Source: an uncultured Sutterella sp. (GTDB lineage: Bacteria; Pseudomonadota; Gammaproteobacteria; Burkholderiales; Burkholderiaceae_F). From it: DNA of 5,498 nt. The stretch covers positions 1-5,498 of the forward strand of contig USHK01000101.1 in NCBI GenBank assembly GCA_900554375.1. Reading direction: 5' to 3'. Below are positions 1-5,498 of this stretch, in pieces (within the stretch, counting starts at the first letter, position 1; every line of letters begins with the position of its first letter). Both the position numbers and the translations under genes were made by a program. The notes under the pieces are model-generated. The model saw only the letters and a program-made list of their open reading frames with translations, made no database searches and had not been told where the DNA came from.

Positions 1-1223
1 CGCATATTAGGCGGAGCAATGCGTGTTAAATGCTGCAGAGGAGATTCGTCATCTCTTAAGTCATTTAACTGATGCTGAGCAAAATAGCCGATCTTCAGAC
101 CTTGTCCGTAGCGGATTTCTCCAGCTAGGGGTTTAAGTTCTCCGATCAGGGTCTTCACAAGTGTTGACTTGCCCGCACCGTTGACGCCTAGGATGCCGAT
201 TCGAGCACCTGCTGAGATATTGGCTTTAACTTGAGTCAGGATTGGATGCTCAGGTTCGTACCCGCAGGAAACACCTTCGGCGGTAATTAAATGCTGAGGA
301 ACTTTCTCCGGCTGCAAGAAGGAAAATCTCCATTCATTCTTGGCAAGAACAGGTTCAACTGATTGAAGTTTCTCCAGCATCTTAATTCGAGACTGTGCTT
401 GCCGAGCCTTTGTGGCTTTATACCGGAAACGGTCGATATAAGCTTGAAGATGAGAAGCTGTCCGCTCATAGGCCTTAGCAGCTGCTTGCTGAAGTGCGAG
501 TTTTTGAGCTCGTGTCACTTCGAACTGAGAGTAATTTCCGCCGTAGCGATTGATAGTGTTGTCTTCTACTGACCAAATTGATTTTGCAATTCGATCTAAA
601 AACTCTCTGTCGTGAGAGATCACGATTACGGTTGCTTCCTGCTGTCGTAGAAAACTTTCCAGCCAAATAACGGAGTCAATATCCAAATGATTTGTCGGTT
701 CGTCCAAAAGCAGAAGATCAGCCGGACGCATCAAGGCGCGGGCAAGAGCGATACGATTTCTCCAGCCGCCGGAAAATTCCGACACTTTCCGAGAAGAATC
801 CTTAGGCTTGAAACCTAAACCGTAAAGAATTTCTTCAGCCTTAGCAACTACCGCACCTTCGTTGATTTCTGCCAAATGAGCCACGGCTTGAGCATAAGCC
901 ATATCGTCGCAGGCTTCTTCCGCACGCTTAAGTTCCGCCTTAGCCTCCATTAAAGGAGCGTGTCCTTCCAGGATGTATTCCAAAGCAGGAAGGTCTGTCT
1001 CAACAACGCGCTGAGCCACGTGCGAAATGCGGTTTAGCGGAGGCGCAAGAATGTCGCCGTCCTCTGTAGACAACTCTCCTAGAATGGCAGCGAAAAGAGT
1101 GGACTTACCGGAGCCGTTGGGTCCGACTAGTCCGATAATTTCTCCGTCCGAGGTGGTGAGATTGACGTTTTTATATAAAACTCTTACGCCTCGAACCAGG
1201 CTTACATTCTGAAGTCTAAGCAT
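1..1223 (-). CDS. yheS: ABC-F family ATPase, YheS-like, 3' end missing
   Basis: Soluble ABC protein of the ABC-F family. These have two fused ATPase domains and no membrane segments, and act at the ribosome on stalled or non-productive complexes. From memory the closest relative is E. coli YheS, for example in the stretch near residues 259-284 with the D-R-F-R-x-K-A-T-K-A pattern. 407 codons are visible. ABC1 has Walker A GPNGSGKST at 34-42, signature FSGGWR at 150-155, Walker B LLLLDEPTNHLD at 170-181 and switch His204. The charged interdomain linker, which contacts P-site tRNA in ABC-F proteins, covers about 235-300. ABC2 begins near 312, with Walker A GVNGAGKST at 346-354. The second signature, second Walker B and C-terminal tail lie beyond base 1; E. 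coli YheS is about 637 residues, so roughly 230 are missing. The ATG at 1223 gives the expected N-terminus and overlaps the prmB stop by 8 nt. A weak AGAGAG lies about 12 nt upstream, so coupling to prmB translation is likely. The exact subfamily (YheS rather than Uup) is well supported but not proven. Confidence 0.93.
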   Translation of the reverse strand, partial: MLRLQNVSLVRGVRVLYKNVNLTTSDGEIIGLVGPNGSGKSTLFAAILGELSTEDGDILAPPLNRISHVAQRVVETDLPALEYILEGHAPLMEAKAELKRAEEACDDMAYAQAVAHLAEINEGAVVAKAEEILYGLGFKPKDSSRKVSEFSGGWRNRIALARALMRPADLLLLDEPTNHLDIDSVIWLESFLRQQEATVIVISHDREFLDRIAKSIWSVEDNTINRYGGNYSQFEVTRAQKLALQQAAAKAYERTASHLQAYIDRFRYKATKARQAQSRIKMLEKLQSVEPVLAKNEWRFSFLQPEKVPQHLITAEGVSCGYEPEHPILTQVKANISAGARIGILGVNGAGKSTLVKTLIGELKPLAGEIRYGQGLKIGYFAQHQLNDLRDDESPLQHLTRIAPPNM

Positions 1224-2112
1224 CGGGAAGCTGTTCTCTCTTAATCATGAAGACTTGGTCTTTTCCTCCGGAGGTCGGGAGCCAGGTTACTTCAATATTC
1301 GGGAAACGTTCTTTGAAGTTTTCTGCTCCGTCTCCGAGCTCTACGATCAAAACACCGCCGTCGTTTAAGTGCCCTTTAGCCTCTTTAAGCAGTCGATCGA
1401 TGATATCCATGCCGTCTGCACCTGCAACCAAGGCTAAGGAAGGTTCGTAACGATACTCCTGAGGAAGCCCTTCCATGGAAGCTTCGGTGACATAGGGCGG
1501 ATTAGAAATAATAAGGTCGTATTTCGCGTTTTGCAGATTCTCGAACAAATCGCTTTGAATTGGATAAACACGATTTTCGAGTTCGTAGTCGGCGATGTTG
1601 ATTTCAGCGACCTCTAAAGCATCGCTGCTGATATCGACTGCATCGACTTCGGCCTGAGGAAACTTCTCCGCCAGCAAGATGGCCAAGCAGCCGGAACCCG
1701 TGCACATATCTAATATGGAATGAATATGGCCAGGGTCAGGAAGAAGGCCGTCAAAATTTTTCTCGATCAGTTCGGCTATGTAGCTGCGGGGAATGAGCAC
1801 TCTCTCATCAACGTAGAAGGGGAATCCGGTCAGCCACCATTCTTTTGTGATGTAGGCTGTCGGTTCAAGGTCATCGCAGCGACGGGAAATGTTATTCAAC
1901 ACGGTTTCCCGTTCATTGCCGGTTAACGCAGCATCCAGGAATTTTTCTTCATATTCAAGCGGAATGCGAAGTGTGCGGAGGACTAAAAACGCAGCTTCTT
2001 CCTCCGGATTCTGGTAGCCGTGATTGAAGGTGGCTTCAGAGGAATAAAGCCTTGTTGTGCAGTATCGAATGAAGTCACGAATGGTTTTAAGCGGTTCAGT
2101 ATTAGTTTCCAT
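1216..2112 (-). CDS. prmB: Ribosomal protein L3 N5-glutamine methyltransferase PrmB
   Basis: Cytoplasmic SAM-dependent enzyme that methylates a glutamine side chain of ribosomal protein L3. The 298-residue protein has an N-terminal helical domain (about 1-95) and a Rossmann methyltransferase domain. SAM-binding motif I is LDMCTGSGC at 134-142, the acidic ribose-binding residue is Asp160 in VDAVDIS, and the NPPY glutamine-binding motif is at 204-207. PrmB rather than the release factor enzyme PrmC is indicated by ERVLIPRSYIAELI (103-116), the LPQEYRYEPSLAL stretch after NPPY, the WLPTSGGKDQVFM end, and the lack of a neighbouring prfA. E. coli PrmB is about 310 residues. Three in-frame starts exist: GTG 2121, ATG 2115 and ATG 2112. 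I chose 2112 because AAGTGA lies 5 nt upstream of it, while for 2115 this spacing is only 2 nt; the choice changes just three residues. The gene overlaps the end of dapE by 11 nt and the start of the ABC-F gene by 8 nt. Confidence 0.94.
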   Translation of the reverse strand: METNTEPLKTIRDFIRYCTTRLYSSEATFNHGYQNPEEEAAFLVLRTLRIPLEYEEKFLDAALTGNERETVLNNISRRCDDLEPTAYITKEWWLTGFPFYVDERVLIPRSYIAELIEKNFDGLLPDPGHIHSILDMCTGSGCLAILLAEKFPQAEVDAVDISSDALEVAEINIADYELENRVYPIQSDLFENLQNAKYDLIISNPPYVTEASMEGLPQEYRYEPSLALVAGADGMDIIDRLLKEAKGHLNDGGVLIVELGDGAENFKERFPNIEVTWLPTSGGKDQVFMIKREQLPDA

Positions 2113-3247
2113 CATGTTCACTTAGAAAAATGCGTTCCAGTATTCTGTAATAAATTATGGACAGACGGGCGATATCTTTTGTCGGAATGCGCTCATTGAC
2201 TTTATGTATTCTGTCGTTCACCGGTCCGAACTCTACAACTTCGGGACACCACTGTCGAATAAATCTGCCGTCACTGGTGCCTCCCGAGGTCGAGAATACA
2301 GGTTTGATTCCGGTTACATCCTGAACAGCCTGCGCCAGCTCATTTCTGAAGTAAGGTTTTTCCGAGAAAAACGGCAAAGCGCTTTCCTGCCAGTCAATCT
2401 TGAAATCCAAATCATACTTTCGGCACATGTCTTCGATTTGCTTTTCCAGCGAGGCGGCCGTGTGCATCGGGTTGTATCGAATGTTGAATGTAATAATGCA
2501 TTCACTCGGAACAACATTGACTGCTCCGGTGCCTGCATGGATATTGCTAATCTGGAAGGAAGTGGGAGGAAACGGCGGATAACCTTCGTCCCAGATGGTG
2601 TGAGAGATTTCTGCGAGCAGCGGAGCAGCTCTGTGGATGGGATTTATGACCTTTTCAGGATAAGCGACGTGTCCTTGAATGCCTCGGACGGTGAGCCGTC
2701 CGTTTAAAGACCCGCGTCGTCCGTTCTTTATAGTATCTCCCAACTGCAGGGAACAGCTGGGTTCTCCGACAATACAGAAATCAGGAGCAGGTTCGCGTCC
2801 GAATAAAACCTGAAGGGCATATTGAGTACCGTCCTTTCCATCACCTTCTTCGTCGCTCGTGAGCAGGAGAGCGATGGTTCCCTTGAAGTGCGGATGTTTT
2901 GAAATGAACTCGCAAGCCGCAGCAGAGAAACAAGCATCCGAGGTTTTCATGTCCTGAGCACCGCGTCCGTATAAGAAGCCATCTTCTTCCGTGGGCTCAA
3001 ACGGAGGAAATTTCCAGCCGTCCGGACCGGGAGGGACAACGTCCACATGACCGGCAAAAAGAAATATCGGGTCCCCTGAGCCGAATTTGGCCCATAAATT
3101 TTTAGTTTTTCCTCGGCTAATCTCTTCACAAGAAAAGCCGTATTTAGTGAGAAGATCGGCAAATATTTTTAAAGAGCCGGCATCCGACGGTGTCACCGAT
3201 TCACATGCAATGATTCTTTTTGTGAGTTCAAGAGGGTCTGGCTGCAT
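2102..3247 (-). CDS. dapE: Succinyl-diaminopimelate desuccinylase DapE
   Basis: Di-zinc M20-family amidohydrolase of the cytoplasm. It hydrolyses N-succinyl-LL-2,6-diaminopimelate to LL-diaminopimelate and succinate, which feeds lysine and meso-DAP for peptidoglycan. The 381-residue protein matches the usual length of about 375-380. The metal site is complete by comparison with Haemophilus DapE: His67 in AGHVD, bridging Asp99 in GRGAQDMK, general base Glu133 and Glu134 in SDEE, Glu162 in VGEP and His348 in RIHKVNE. The dimerisation (lid) domain spans about 178-292 and includes NGRRGSL and QGHVAYP. SGGTSDGRFI at 321-330 is the conserved substrate-binding loop. The frame stays open to a TTG at 3304, but that lies in a hairpin and adds 19 unrelated residues. 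ATG 3247 fits the family N-terminus, with GAGA about 9 nt upstream; ATG 3256 is the alternative. The gene lies 102 bp after dapD, separated by hairpins, and overlaps prmB. Confidence 0.96.
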   Translation of the reverse strand: MQPDPLELTKRIIACESVTPSDAGSLKIFADLLTKYGFSCEEISRGKTKNLWAKFGSGDPIFLFAGHVDVVPPGPDGWKFPPFEPTEEDGFLYGRGAQDMKTSDACFSAAACEFISKHPHFKGTIALLLTSDEEGDGKDGTQYALQVLFGREPAPDFCIVGEPSCSLQLGDTIKNGRRGSLNGRLTVRGIQGHVAYPEKVINPIHRAAPLLAEISHTIWDEGYPPFPPTSFQISNIHAGTGAVNVVPSECIITFNIRYNPMHTAASLEKQIEDMCRKYDLDFKIDWQESALPFFSEKPYFRNELAQAVQDVTGIKPVFSTSGGTSDGRFIRQWCPEVVEFGPVNDRIHKVNERIPTKDIARLSIIYYRILERIFLSEHDGN

Positions 3248-3288
3248 ACTGAACATTCTCAAATTCAGATATAGATAAAAATGCGAAG

Positions 3289-3312
3289 GCCTCTGCCCGG
3301 ACAAGCAGAGGC
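3289..3312 (-). repeat. Hairpin in the dapD-dapE gap, 8-bp stem
   Basis: Inverted repeat with arms GCCTCTGC (3289-3296) and GCAGAGGC (3305-3312) around an 8-nt loop. On the minus strand it follows the larger palindrome at 3322-3343 by 9 nt and ends about 40 nt before the dapE start codon. A T-run (TTTTT) comes only 7 nt after the stem on the minus strand, so it is a poor but possible intrinsic terminator. It could equally act as an mRNA stability or processing element. The structure is seen directly; its role is inferred. Confidence 0.55.
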
Positions 3313-3321
3313 TTAATCAAA

Positions 3322-3343
3322 GGGCCTTGAAATTTCAAGGCCC
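3322..3343 (-). terminator. Perfect 22-bp palindrome after dapD, possible weak terminator or attenuator
   Basis: Perfect inverted repeat whose two 11-nt halves are exact reverse complements. As RNA it would form a stem of about 9 bp, GGGCCTTGA with TCAAGGCCC, closed by an AATT loop. It starts 6 nt after the dapD stop codon. On the minus strand it is followed by TTTGATTAA, a short and interrupted T-tract, so any termination is probably partial. A full stop here would split dapCD from dapE-prmB-yheS and would require a dapE promoter that I could not find. An mRNA 3'-end stabiliser or a protein-binding dyad are alternatives. Confidence 0.5.
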
Positions 3344-3349
3344 GTAAAA

Positions 3350-4156
3350 TTATTCGCGCAGAAGTTCGTTAATGCTTGTTTTCGAACGCGTCTTGGCGTC
3401 TACGCGCTTTACGATTACAGCGCAGTTGAGGTTGTACTTTCCGTCTGCGGAAGGCAGGCTTCCCGGAACCACGACAGAACCGGCCGGCACTCTGCCGCGG
3501 TGGATTTCGCCGGTGGTGCGGTCATAAATCTTGGTGCTCTGTCCGATGAAGACACCCATAGAGATCACGCTGTTTTCTTCAACAACAACTCCTTCAACGA
3601 TTTCGCTGCGGGCACCGATGAAGCAGTTGTCTTCGATGATCGTCGGGGAAGCCTGAAGCGGCTCGAGAACACCGCCGATGCCGACACCGCCGGAAAGGTG
3701 GCAGTTTTTACCGACCTGGGCGCAGGAACCGACCGTCGACCAAGTATCCACCATTGTGTTCTCACCGATGTAAGCGCCGATGTTTACAAAAGAGGGCATA
3801 AGCACCACACCCGGAGCAATATAGCTGCCGTGGCGGGCAACTGCAGTGGGAACGCAGCGGACGCCGGATTCTTTCCAATCGGATTCGGAAAAATCATCAA
3901 AGCGGGAAGGGACCTTATCGAAGAAAGAGAGGTCGCCGGCGCGGACCATCTTGTTAGGATAAAGCTGAAAACTTAAAAGCACCGCTTTCTTGATCCATTC
4001 ATGAGTAACCCATTCGCCGTCAATTTTTTCGGCAACGCGAAGTTTTCCCTGCTGAAGCTGGTTGATCACTTCGTCGACTGAGTTTTGAACTTCAGGCGGA
4101 AAGTGTTCGGGACGCAAACCGAATGATTCTTCAATGATTTGTTTTAATGCTTCCAT
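3350..4156 (-). CDS. dapD: 2,3,4,5-tetrahydropyridine-2,6-dicarboxylate N-succinyltransferase DapD
   Basis: Cytoplasmic acyltransferase that moves succinyl from succinyl-CoA to tetrahydrodipicolinate, giving N-succinyl-2-amino-6-ketopimelate and committing the pathway to the succinylase branch. The 268-residue protein is close to the 274 of E. coli and near-identical over long stretches recalled from it. It has an N-terminal helical domain (about 1-100, with [16 protein letters not shown] at 39-54), then a left-handed parallel beta-helix of hexapeptide repeats (about 105-230), then a C-terminal CoA-binding segment ending [14 protein letters not shown]. The [10 protein letters not shown] motif carries Asp137 and GARSE carries Glu185, matching the catalytic Asp141 and Glu189 of the E. 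coli-type numbering. The family forms trimers. The ATG at 4156 lies 8 nt from a strong GAGGAA site and 5 nt after the dapC stop. No defects are seen. Confidence 0.97.
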   Translation of the reverse strand: MEALKQIIEESFGLRPEHFPPEVQNSVDEVINQLQQGKLRVAEKIDGEWVTHEWIKKAVLLSFQLYPNKMVRAGDLSFFDKVPSRFDDFSESDWKESGVRCVPTAVARHGSYIAPGVVLMPSFVNIGAYIGENTMVDTWSTVGSCAQVGKNCHLSGGVGIGGVLEPLQASPTIIEDNCFIGARSEIVEGVVVEENSVISMGVFIGQSTKIYDRTTGEIHRGRVPAGSVVVPGSLPSADGKYNLNCAVIVKRVDAKTRSKTSINELLRE

Positions 4157-4161
4157 AGTCG

Positions 4162-5352
4162 TTATTCCTCAAAAGGGTCAAATTCTGCAATTCTGCGGGC
4201 GGCCTCTGTGACTTCCGGTACGGTTGCAACCAGCGCAATGCGGATGTAGCCGGAGCCGGGGTTAACGCCGTTGACTTCCCGGCCTAGAAAACTGCCCGGG
4301 AGAACGGTGATGCCTTTCTTCTCATAAAGCCGTCTTGCATAGAGTGTATCGTCTATTGGTGTTTTCGCCCACAAATAAAAACTTGCATCGGGCATTTCCA
4401 CTTCTAGAGCTTGTTTCAGAAGCGGTACGGCGGCGTTAAATTTTTCAACGTAAAGCCGTCTGTTTCTCCGCACATGTTCCTCATCATTCCATGCCGCGAT
4501 GCTTGCGTGCTGAACGGCGCCCCCCATTGCACTGCCGTGATAGGTTCGATAAAGCAGAAAAGGTTTAATCAATTTTTCGTCTCCGGCCACGAACCCGGTA
4601 CGCATGCCGGGAATGTTGGAGCGCTTCGATAAGCTAGAGAAGACGATCAGGCGGTCGAAATTTGGTCTCCCCAAAAGTTTGGCCGCACTCAATGCACCGA
4701 GAGGCGGATTGTCTTCGTCAAAATAGATCTCTGAGTAGCACTCGTCGCTGCCGATCACAAAACCGTATTTATCGGAGAGATCAAAAAGTTTTTTCCAGTC
4801 TTCAAGAGAGAGGACTGTTCCGGTCGGATTGTTGGGAGAACAAACAAACAGAAGCTGTGTGCGTTTGAGCACCTCTTCAGGAATGGAAGAATAATCAGCT
4901 TTAAAGCCTGTCTCGGCTGTCATCGGGCAGAAATAAGGTTCGGCGCCGGCCAGCTTAGCCGCTCCCTCGTAAATCTGATAGAAGGGGTTCGGCATGACGA
5001 CAATCGGTTTCTCGGTCGGGTCAATGAGCACCTGAGTTAATGCAAACAGGGCTTCGCGTGATCCGTTTGTCGGAAGAATTTGTGACGCAGGGTCGAGTTT
5101 TACTCCGTAGCGTTTTTCAATCCAGCTTCCAATCGCCCCTTTTAGCTCCGGATAGCCGCCTGTAGGAGGATACTTCTCAAATAGAGCTTGATGATCAAAA
5201 AGTGCCTTTTTAACGGCTTCTGGGGCCGGATGTTTCGGCTCTCCGATGGATAGGGAGATAGGTTTGAGCCCTTCTGGGAGTTTTGCGCCTTCCAGAAGTT
5301 TGCGTAGCTTTGCAAAGGGATAGGGCTGAAGAGTATTAAGCAGCGGATTCAT
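4162..5352 (-). CDS. dapC: Succinyldiaminopimelate transaminase DapC
   Basis: PLP-dependent class I/II aminotransferase (fold type I) of the cytoplasm. It converts N-succinyl-2-amino-6-ketopimelate and glutamate to N-succinyl-LL-diaminopimelate and 2-oxoglutarate, the step between DapD and DapE. The 396 residues are a full family length. Visible features: N-terminal substrate segment [12 protein letters not shown] (33-44), [11 protein letters not shown] (61-71), NGSREALF at the cofactor phosphate site (96-103), SPNNPTG with Asn175 (172-178), SDECYSE with Asp203 and Tyr206 (202-208), the Schiff-base Lys243 in [16 protein letters not shown], and carboxylate-binding Arg371 in YIRIAL. Class I aminotransferases are hard to tell apart by sequence; placement directly before dapD and dapE settles the assignment. 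Enterobacteria use ArgD/SerC for this step, whereas Betaproteobacteria such as Bordetella have this dedicated type. The ATG at 5352 is the first in-frame start and gives the expected [18 protein letters not shown]-terminus. The upstream AAGATAAG is only a weak ribosome binding site. Confidence 0.93.
   Translation of the reverse strand: MNPLLNTLQPYPFAKLRKLLEGAKLPEGLKPISLSIGEPKHPAPEAVKKALFDHQALFEKYPPTGGYPELKGAIGSWIEKRYGVKLDPASQILPTNGSREALFALTQVLIDPTEKPIVVMPNPFYQIYEGAAKLAGAEPYFCPMTAETGFKADYSSIPEEVLKRTQLLFVCSPNNPTGTVLSLEDWKKLFDLSDKYGFVIGSDECYSEIYFDEDNPPLGALSAAKLLGRPNFDRLIVFSSLSKRSNIPGMRTGFVAGDEKLIKPFLLYRTYHGSAMGGAVQHASIAAWNDEEHVRRNRRLYVEKFNAAVPLLKQALEVEMPDASFYLWAKTPIDDTLYARRLYEKKGITVLPGSFLGREVNGVNPGSGYIRIALVATVPEVTEAARRIAEFDPFEE
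4165..4170 (-). promoter_or_regulatory. dapD ribosome binding site inside the dapC 3' end
   Basis: GAGGAA on the minus strand, 8 nt before the dapD ATG. It is the clearest Shine-Dalgarno sequence in the window. The same six bases encode the last two residues of DapC (Glu-Glu), directly before its TAA stop. Ribosomes finishing dapC therefore clear and re-expose this site, so translational coupling is expected, giving DapC and DapD together. Confidence 0.8.
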
Positions 5353-5451
5353 AGCAACTTATCTTTTTCGTTGGGATATTCACAAAATTTTAGCGAAGGA
5401 AAAAGCAGTTGCTGTGCTGAAAAACTACGAAATGAAGCTCCCCTGAAAAAG
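5353..5451 (-). promoter_or_regulatory. dapC leader with a weak promoter candidate
   Basis: These 99 bp are all the genuine sequence upstream of dapC before the adapter begins. The region is AT-rich near the gene. On the minus strand TAAAAT (5387-5392) differs from the sigma-70 -10 consensus at one position and sits 34 nt before the ATG, a reasonable leader distance. No recognisable -35 hexamer is found 16-18 bp further upstream, so this is a guess. I see no riboswitch fold such as a lysine aptamer and no ORF, but the leader may be cut short by the contig end. Confidence 0.25.
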
Positions 5452-5498
5452 CTGTCTCTTATACACATCTGACGCTGCCGACGACTCCTTACGTGTAG
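5452..5498 (+). other. Untrimmed Illumina Nextera adapter (sequencing artefact)
   Basis: Not organism DNA. 5452-5470 is the 19-bp Tn5 mosaic end used in Nextera tagmentation (CTGTCTCTTATACACATCT). 5471-5484 (GACGCTGCCGACGA) completes the standard Nextera adapter seen when read 2 runs through the insert. 5485-5492 (CTCCTTAC) is the reverse complement of the i5 index GTAAGGAG (S505/N505 in the Nextera kits). 5493-5498 (GTGTAG) is the beginning of the reverse-complemented P5 flow-cell sequence. All parts are in the right order with no mismatches, so the identification is near certain. The real sequence ends at 5451. Confidence 0.98.

Noticed and set aside
1216..2112. PrmC (release factor methyltransferase) instead of PrmB
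   Set aside because: The residues around NPPY, the PRSYIAELI segment and the C-terminus follow PrmB, and no prfA is adjacent.
2204..2707. 167-codon open frame on the plus strand
   Set aside because: It lies wholly antisense to dapE, whose catalytic motifs are intact across the stretch. Its translation resembles no family I know and shows no ribosome binding site logic.
3255..3288. Possible dapE promoter (TATATC or TATCTA as a -10)
   Set aside because: No acceptable -35 hexamer lies 16-18 bp upstream, and AT-rich sequence of this kind matches by chance.
3248..3304. N-terminal extension of DapE by 19 residues from a TTG codon at 3304
   Set aside because: The TTG sits in the loop of a hairpin, the extra residues match nothing in the family, and ATG 3247 gives the normal DapE N-terminus.
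3500..3976. 158-codon open frame on the plus strand
   Set aside because: It is antisense to the conserved beta-helix of dapD; the repeated glycine and valine codons of that domain keep the opposite strand open by chance.
1..5451. An undescribed defence, mobile or regulatory system
   Set aside because: Every sizeable stretch is accounted for by five conserved housekeeping genes with intact motifs; the two gaps are about 100 bp each and hold only hairpins and a possible promoter.
5452..5470. Tn5/IS50-like transposon end
   Set aside because: The 19-bp mosaic end is followed exactly by Nextera adapter, index and P5 sequence, so it is library chemistry and not a mobile element.

Overview
The window holds five genes, all on the minus strand and read from right to left: dapC, dapD, dapE, prmB and the first two thirds of a yheS-type ABC-F ATPase gene that runs off the left edge. 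DapC, DapD and DapE are the three successive enzymes of the succinylase branch of diaminopimelate/lysine synthesis: succinyl transfer (DapD), transamination (DapC) and desuccinylation (DapE). PrmB and the ABC-F protein belong to the translation apparatus, as a ribosomal protein L3 glutamine methyltransferase and a ribosome-associated ATPase.

Layout from the right end. 5452-5498 is untrimmed Illumina Nextera adapter and not organism DNA. 5353-5451 is the only genuine leader upstream of dapC, with at most a weak promoter candidate. dapC (4162-5352) and dapD (3350-4156) are 5 nt apart, and the dapD ribosome binding site is written into the last two codons of dapC. Between dapD and dapE (3248-3349) lie two tandem hairpins, one a perfect 22-bp palindrome just after the dapD stop. 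dapE (2102-3247) overlaps prmB (1216-2112), which overlaps the yheS-like gene (1-1223). The last three genes are therefore likely one translationally coupled unit. All catalytic motifs checked are intact, and I found no frameshifts, mobile elements, tRNAs or CRISPR arrays.

Organism. A dedicated DapC next to dapD and dapE, followed by prmB, is an arrangement I associate with Betaproteobacteria (Burkholderiales). The proteins also resemble their E. coli counterparts closely from memory. By eye the base composition is moderate, lower than in typical Burkholderia or Bordetella, which would suit a gut-associated lineage such as Sutterellaceae. That placement is inference. The adapter shows the sequence comes from a short-read Nextera assembly and that the window reaches a contig end.

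I found no undescribed system. The points most worth a second look are the adapter contamination and the double hairpin between dapD and dapE.
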